Assembly (NCBI GenBank): GCA_024236175.1
Contig: JACKKY010000001.1
Location: 868,001 to 932,000, forward strand
Source: Novosphingobium sp.
GTDB lineage: Bacteria; Pseudomonadota; Alphaproteobacteria; Sphingomonadales; Sphingomonadaceae
DNA: 64,000 nucleotides
Reading direction: 5' to 3'
Shown here: piece after piece, positions 59,804 to 64,000 of the stretch
Position numbering within the stretch: position 1 is the stretch's first letter
Layout: each line of letters begins with the position of its first letter
The notes under the pieces: generated by a model
What the model was told of the DNA's origin: nothing
The model's input: the letters and a program-made list of their open reading frames with translations, nothing else
Database searches by the model: none
Translations under genes and position numbers: made by a program

Positions 59804-61995
59804 TCGGCCAGCTCGAATACGTAGATCGACGAGCTGGAGTGTGCCGGCACCGGGATCTCCGGAACCAGAGACAGGTAGCTTCCCGAAAGCATGGTGCCAT
59901 ACCCCGTAACGACCGCGATGTACTGCTTGCCATCGACGGCGAAGCTGATTGGCGCGCCGCTCGGAACGTTGCCGAGGCGGGTGGACCACAACAGGTCTCC
60001 ATTGGCGCTGTCGAACGCCGAGAACTGCCGGTTGAGTCCCCCGGCGAACACCAGCCCTCCCGCCGTCGCCAGCACGCCGCTTGTCATCGGCGCGCGCTGA
60101 GCGGCGATCCATCGCGTCGATCGGTTCTTGAGATCATAGATCTGGATGCGTCCATAGCGGCCGTCGCTGCCGGGCCGCGGCATGACGCTCCAGCGGATAC
60201 CGCTGGACAGGGGCGAGCGCTCTCCGGGATCGGCCGGGGTGATCTGGAGGCAGGCCATGGTGACCGGCTGATAAATGAGCATGGACGACGGATCGTAGGA
60301 GCCGGGTATCCAGTTCTTCGCCCCTTGGGACGGCGGACAGATGACTACTGTCTCGTCCCCCGGGATGAGCGTGTCGTCCGCCGTCTTGCGGCCGGTCTCC
60401 GGATCGATATGCGTGATCACGTTCTGCAGGCCGGCATCGAGCGAGAACAGGTATTTCCCGTCGCCTGCCGCCAGCGCGTCAAGGACCCCGATCTTGCCCA
60501 CGGTGACGACTGACCTGGTCTGCTTGCCATCAATGGGAAGGTCGATGATCATCCGTTCGAACACCCAGTCGAGGTCCCACAGGTCCCTGGCATGATGCTG
60601 GTAGTACCATGCCAGTTCGCCGGTCCCGGGCTCCAGGGCCAGCGTGCTGTCCATGTATAGCGCGTCGTTGGTGACGCCGGGCTTGCCGACCGGTCTTGTC
60701 AGGGGTGCGGTATTGTAGGTGTTGCCCGTGCCGATGAACACAAGGTCGAGTGCCGGGTCGTAATAGCCGCTGGTCCACACGGAGCCGCCGCTGCGGTCAT
60801 CGAATGGGATATCGTTCCAGCTCTCGGTTCCCGGCTCGCCGGGTTGTGGCACCACATTGAAGTTCCACCGCTGCTTGCCACCGGCCGGGTCGACCCCGAC
60901 GATGCGTCCGAAGCCCCCGCAGGTTACGCATTTCGTCCGCGATTCCTGCGCCGACGCAGCTTCTGCGGCGAGGGGATCGCCTGGGTGCGGCGGCATTCGC
61001 TCGCCCCGGAACAAGCCCTCGATAACCATGCCCCTGACCGCAAGCGGCCCACCAGATGTCGGCCCGGTCGGCGTCGCCCAGACCTCCTCTCCGCTACGGG
61101 CGTTCAGCGCGACGAGCCGGTTGTCGCTCGACCCGAAGTAAAGCCGATCGCCGTAGAGCGCCATATTGCGCTTGACCCGCTTGGGCAGCAGCGAATTCGT
61201 TTGCGGCAAATCACGCTTGTAGTTCCAGATGACCTCGCCGGTGGCGGCGTTGAGCGCGTCCACGTTGTCGCCATTGCTGTAGACGAAGATGACACCATCG
61301 TGGACCAGCGGCGTCGAGGCGTTGGGACCGGCTGCGAGATTGTAGGACCAGGCAAGTCGCAAGCGGCCGACATTGGCCTTGTCGATCTGGCTTAGCGGAC
61401 TGAATCCCTGCCCATCGAGAGTCCGCCGCCAGCTCAGCCAGTCGCCTTCCGGCGGCGATTGCAGCAGGGCGTCGGTGACGGGCGACATGCTCTCGGCCGG
61501 ATTGGGGGATTCCGGCCAAGGGGGCAACTCGACGCCTCTTGCAAGGCCGCCGCTGGTATCTCCCGTGAACGGCAGATGCATGCCCTGCAATGCGCGATAG
61601 TCGGCGGGCATGGCCGCGTCCCCCGATTTGATGCCGTTCGCGCTCAGGATGAAGGTGACCAGGCTGGTGACTTCCCCCGAAGAGAGAGACCCGGCGTTCC
61701 CGGGGGGCATCGTGTCCCGGATATAGCGGAACATGGCTCCGATCGAGCTGGTCCCCCAGCGCCCCATGAAGGTACGTCCTTTCAGGGACGGTGCCGCGCC
61801 CCCCTGCAACGCCGGTCCGTGGCAGGCCGCGCAGGCGGTCGCGTAGAGTGACCGGCCGGCTGAAACCTGATCGGCCGTGAAGCCGACCGGGGCAGGACGA
61901 ACAGGCGCCGACGGGGCTTCCGCATTCGCCGCGGTGAAGGCCAGGGCGGATCCGGCAGCGGCAAGCATCAGCGGTTTGGCAACGTTTCTGGACAT
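59800..61995 (-). CDS. PQQ-dependent quinohemoprotein dehydrogenase with N-terminal cytochrome c domain
   Basis: The protein has 731 residues from the ATG at 61995 (GAGGGA upstream). A signal peptide (1-26) is followed by a cytochrome c domain with haem site C55-AA-C58-H59 (ending about 145). The PQQ beta-propeller (about 165-725) has repeated W-motif blades (VDALNAATGEVIWNYKRD, FDSANGDLLWSTRLG). Most quinohemoprotein alcohol dehydrogenases carry the haem at the C-terminus. The N-terminal haem here is the arrangement of sphingomonad polyvinyl-alcohol dehydrogenase (PvaA). Adjacent vicinal Cys, seen near PQQ in methanol dehydrogenases, are not evident. Overlaps the EthD gene. Confidence 0.85.
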   Translation of the reverse strand: MSRNVAKPLMLAAAGSALAFTAANAEAPSAPVRPAPVGFTADQVSAGRSLYATACAACHGPALQGGAAPSLKGRTFMGRWGTSSIGAMFRYIRDTMPPGNAGSLSSGEVTSLVTFILSANGIKSGDAAMPADYRALQGMHLPFTGDTSGGLARGVELPPWPESPNPAESMSPVTDALLQSPPEGDWLSWRRTLDGQGFSPLSQIDKANVGRLRLAWSYNLAAGPNASTPLVHDGVIFVYSNGDNVDALNAATGEVIWNYKRDLPQTNSLLPKRVKRNMALYGDRLYFGSSDNRLVALNARSGEEVWATPTGPTSGGPLAVRGMVIEGLFRGERMPPHPGDPLAAEAASAQESRTKCVTCGGFGRIVGVDPAGGKQRWNFNVVPQPGEPGTESWNDIPFDDRSGGSVWTSGYYDPALDLVFIGTGNTYNTAPLTRPVGKPGVTNDALYMDSTLALEPGTGELAWYYQHHARDLWDLDWVFERMIIDLPIDGKQTRSVVTVGKIGVLDALAAGDGKYLFSLDAGLQNVITHIDPETGRKTADDTLIPGDETVVICPPSQGAKNWIPGSYDPSSMLIYQPVTMACLQITPADPGERSPLSSGIRWSVMPRPGSDGRYGRIQIYDLKNRSTRWIAAQRAPMTSGVLATAGGLVFAGGLNRQFSAFDSANGDLLWSTRLGNVPSGAPISFAVDGKQYIAVVTGYGTMLSGSYLSLVPEIPVPAHSSSSIYVFELAE

Positions 61996-62017
61996 GGCCC
62001 GCACTCCCTCGAATCAC

Positions 62018-62065
62018 TTGTTACTGGACTTAATGTCCTGTATTAGACACAGAGTCTAGTAACAA
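62018..62065. promoter_or_regulatory. Nested inverted repeats between quinoprotein and TetR genes
   Basis: TTGTTACT (62018) and AGTAACAA (62058) form an outer repeat. Inside it lie GGAC-TTAAT-GTCC (62026-62038) and TAGAC-ACAGA-GTCTA (62044-62058). All fall within the 100-base gap between the divergent quinoprotein and TetR genes, the natural place for a TetR operator. Confidence 0.6.
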
Positions 62066-62095
62066 AGGCAGCGATGGACCTTGCAGAGTTCAGGA

Positions 62096-62719
62096 ATGAC
62101 GACAGTCAGCCCATTGTCCGTGCACCAGAACGAAGAGGATTTGCGCCTCGGCAAGTCCACAGACCCTCGCGCCATCCGTACGCGCAAGGCATTGCAGGAC
62201 GCACTCGTCGCACTGCTCTTGCAGACAACCTTCGATGAGATTCGACCTCAGCAGATCGCGGCACGCGCAGGCGTCGCGCGCGCCAGCTTCTATCTGCACT
62301 ATCCCTCGAAAGAGGCCTTGCTCGCCGATGTGGCACGCGATGCGATAAGGCAGTTCTTCGAACGCGGAATGCGCGCGCTGGACGCTGAGGGGGCAAAGGC
62401 CGCTGCATTGTCCGACTGCCGTTGCATCGACGAGAATCGCAACCTCTGGTCGGCATTGCTCAACGGCGGCGCGCAATCGATCGTGCGCGAGGAATTCATG
62501 TATCTTGCGCGGAACGTATCGCGGGAACGCTCGATGCCCGACGACCACCTGCCACCTGAACTGTCCCGCACGATCGCCAACAGCACTATCGTCGAGATAC
62601 TGGCCTGGTGGCTGCGACAAGAGAAGGAATACAGCGTGGAATTCGTGGCGAACCTGATCGTCGACCTGGTTTTCAAACCGATCGCCGCGGTTTCCACCTC
62701 GACAAATCGCAGGTTCTGA
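62096..62719 (+). CDS. TetR family transcriptional regulator
   Basis: The protein has 207 residues from the ATG at 62096; the open frame begins at a TTG at 62081. The HTH is in RTRKALQDALVALLLQTTFDEIRPQQIAARAGVARASFYLHYPSKEALLADVARDAI. It is divergent from the quinohemoprotein gene and probably controls it, through the nested repeats in the gap. Confidence 0.86.
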   Translation: MTTVSPLSVHQNEEDLRLGKSTDPRAIRTRKALQDALVALLLQTTFDEIRPQQIAARAGVARASFYLHYPSKEALLADVARDAIRQFFERGMRALDAEGAKAAALSDCRCIDENRNLWSALLNGGAQSIVREEFMYLARNVSRERSMPDDHLPPELSRTIANSTIVEILAWWLRQEKEYSVEFVANLIVDLVFKPIAAVSTSTNRRF

Positions 62720-62782
62720 AGCGGCGACCGGAAGCAAGCGGTCTTTCATCGCATCCGAACTTGCCGCGAGATTGCTTTCTGT

Positions 62783-62801
62783 GATACTCCCCGGGGGTAT
62801 C
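62783..62801. promoter_or_regulatory. CsoR-type operator over the copper-operon promoter
   Basis: GATACTCCCCGGGGGTATC is palindromic apart from one position. It has the AT-flanked C-run/G-run form of CsoR operators. It overlaps a possible -10 (GATACT, 62783-62788) with TTGCCG 16 bases before it as -35. Binding would shut off csoR and the copper genes following it. Confidence 0.7.
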
Positions 62802-62834
62802 GAGACGAATACCGAACGACGGGATCGACCAGCG

Positions 62835-63107
62835 GTGGACGGCAAGTTCGACAAGGAAATCGCGCGCATGAAGCGCATCGAGGGGCAGGCCCGCGGCATC
62901 CAGAAAATGATGCAGGACGAACGCTACTGCATCGACATCCTCCAGCAGATGGCTGCGATGGAAGCCGCGATCCGGGCGGCAAAGTCCAAAGTGCTCGACA
63001 TCCATGCCGGCCACTGCGTCGAAGAGGCCCTGCGAGGCGGCGACATCGATGAACAGCGCGAGAAGTTCACCGAGCTGGTCGGACTGATCAGCAAGGTGGG
63101 CCGCTGA
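62835..63107 (+). CDS. csoR: Copper-sensing repressor CsoR (metal-sensitive transcriptional regulator)
   Basis: The protein has 90 residues from GTG 62835. The longer open frame from 62772 would translate through the operator, so I do not use it. MKRIEGQARGIQKMM is the family start. The copper triad is C32, H57 and C61, with exactly the spacing of M. tuberculosis CsoR (36, 61, 65). The protein is an all-helical tetramer that leaves DNA when Cu(I) binds. It overlaps the next start by one base (TGATG), so the copper genes are coupled to it. Confidence 0.88.
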   Translation: MDGKFDKEIARMKRIEGQARGIQKMMQDERYCIDILQQMAAMEAAIRAAKSKVLDIHAGHCVEEALRGGDIDEQREKFTELVGLISKVGR

Positions 63108-63487
63108 TGAACGGCGGCCGCCGCGTGCGCCGTGCCGGGGCTCTTTCCGCGGCTTTCGTGATGCTGCTCGTCGGTTTCGCCCTGGCAAGCGCACCTGTCC
63201 TCGCGGCCGGTCCGCAATCGAGGACGCAAGCCATGGGGATGGCGGAAATCGCGACGCCGTCCGAAATCCCCTGCGATGCTATGGAAGGCCATGACGACCG
63301 GTCGAAGGGCGGCCATGACCCGGGATGCGTTGCCGCCTGCCTTTCCGCTCACGGTGCCTTGCTACCGGAAATGCCGAGCCACGACGCCGTGCTGCACGAG
63401 CCCGCCGCGATTGCCGAATCCGGTCCGGCTCATGCCCTTGCCGACCTCCCGTTCGGCTTGGACCCGCCCCCTCCGCGCCTGTCCTGA
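63107..63487 (+). CDS. Small exported protein of the copper operon, His/Met/Cys-containing
   Basis: A 126-residue protein with an N-terminal signal or membrane segment (about 12-34). The remainder carries scattered metal-type residues (IPCDAMEGHDD, HDPGCVAACLSAHG, HEPAAI). No family is certain. Its place between csoR and copA with overlapping start suggests a copper-handling role in the periplasm. Confidence 0.6.
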   Translation: MNGGRRVRRAGALSAAFVMLLVGFALASAPVLAAGPQSRTQAMGMAEIATPSEIPCDAMEGHDDRSKGGHDPGCVAACLSAHGALLPEMPSHDAVLHEPAAIAESGPAHALADLPFGLDPPPPRLS

Positions 63488-63584
63488 AGAGAACAACCGC
63501 ACCGCTCCGGGAGTCGGACCGTGTCCGCAGCCCGGTTGGTTGAACTTACTGCAGAAAGGCCCGGCAGCGCCGGGCGGATGAACC

Positions 63585-64000
63585 ATGCTCCAGAAATATC
63601 TTGACCGGCGCTGCCTGCTCGACGGCGCGCTTGTCCTTGGCGGCGGAGCCGCCGCTACCATGCTCCTGCCCGGCTGGGCGCAATCCCAGCCGATGCACCA
63701 CGACCACACTGCCGCGACCGGCCGAGGCGTCCTTTCCGGCAACGACATAGCCCTCGACATCGCCCGTACACGCTTCACGCTCGGCAAGCGCACCGGCCAT
63801 GCGGTGACCGTCAACGGCTCCCTGCCCGCGCCGCTCATCCGGTTGCGCAAAGGACAGGATGTCCGCATCGCCGTGACCAACCACCTCGACGAGGACAGCT
63901 CGATCCACTGGCACGGCATCCTGCTGCCGTTCCAGATGGACGGAGTTCCGGGCATCAGCTTTCCTGGCATCCGCCCGCACGAAACCTTCGTCTACGAGTT
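63585..64000 (+). CDS. copA: Copper-resistance multicopper oxidase CopA (5' part, cut by window edge)
   Basis: 138 codons are visible. A Tat-like signal (DRRCLLDGALVLGGG) is followed by MHHDHT and the first cupredoxin domain: VNGSLPAPLIRLRKGQDVRIAVTNHL, then IHWHG with the copper-binding His pair. This is the CopA/CueO family, which oxidises Cu(I) in the periplasm. It follows the small exported protein and CsoR in a copper-inducible operon. The rest lies outside the window. Confidence 0.85.
   Translation, partial: MLQKYLDRRCLLDGALVLGGGAAATMLLPGWAQSQPMHHDHTAATGRGVLSGNDIALDIARTRFTLGKRTGHAVTVNGSLPAPLIRLRKGQDVRIAVTNHLDEDSSIHWHGILLPFQMDGVPGISFPGIRPHETFVYE

Noticed and set aside
63559..63575. GCCCGGC-AGC-GCCGGGC hairpin before copA
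   Set aside because: Not followed by a T-run and located between co-directional genes of one operon, so not called a terminator.

Overview
The window is high-GC alphaproteobacterial DNA, most likely from a sphingomonad (Novosphingobium/Sphingobium/Sphingopyxis-like). This is inferred from LptF/LptG, ClpS and a class I PHA synthase with a Lys/Ala-rich phasin, together with several TonB-dependent receptors, Rieske oxygenases and SDRs. No rRNA or complete IS element was seen; there is one tRNA (tRNA-Cys).

Left part (1-11.4 kb), chromosomal backbone: a partial fatty-acid/sterol hydroxylase, a TPR-type SPINDLY O-GlcNAc-transferase-like protein, lptF-lptG, clpS, and phaC plus a phasin with PhaR-like sites between them. 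An alaC-like aminotransferase and an OmpR-type winged-helix protein with a degenerate receiver follow. A crotonase starts inside the stop codon of the winged-helix gene.

12-23.3 kb, catabolism and one-carbon oxidation: a Rieske oxygenase, a TIM-barrel isomerase-like protein and an SDR precede a tightly overlapping minus-strand operon (frmA-fghA-fdsG-fdsB-mobA-fdsA-fdsD). Reading from frmA, it takes formaldehyde to S-formylglutathione, then formate, then CO2 with NAD+. mobA lies inside the operon, so molybdenum-cofactor maturation is co-expressed with the enzyme.

23.5-41.8 kb, accessory segment: it begins at tRNA-Cys, whose 3' end abuts the C-terminal remnant of a tyrosine integrase, so this looks like a decayed tRNA-inserted island. 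It carries a TetR-controlled ABC exporter (permease, ATPase, adaptor, outer-membrane lipoprotein) and a 1644-residue secreted protein with Ig-like repeats, a choice-of-anchor I domain and a 5'-nucleotidase-like region. It also holds a zinc module (Zur, a ZnuD-like receptor with a His/Asp/Glu-rich loop behind a Zur box, and a divergent S46 dipeptidyl-peptidase) and a truncated PepSY protein with DUF3325. Non-functional fragments lie between these.

41.8-51.4 kb, the most interesting part: TetR is divergent from a co-directional cluster of Rieske oxygenase, SDR, TonB-dependent receptor, Fe(II)/2-oxoglutarate dioxygenase, class III CoA-transferase and a ThDP lyase of the oxalyl-CoA decarboxylase/2-hydroxyacyl-CoA lyase type. 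Together they could import a carboxylic acid, hydroxylate it at C2 and remove one carbon as formyl-CoA. The formate dehydrogenase at 16-21 kb could consume the resulting formate.

51.5-64 kb: two LysR-controlled small-enzyme neighbourhoods (PNPOx-like protein, DMT permease, GST, AhpD-like proteins, DUF1348) with several gene remnants. Next come a small beta-barrel protein, a quinohemoprotein dehydrogenase with an N-terminal haem domain coupled to an EthD-domain protein behind a TetR, and finally a CsoR-controlled copper operon running off the right edge into copA.
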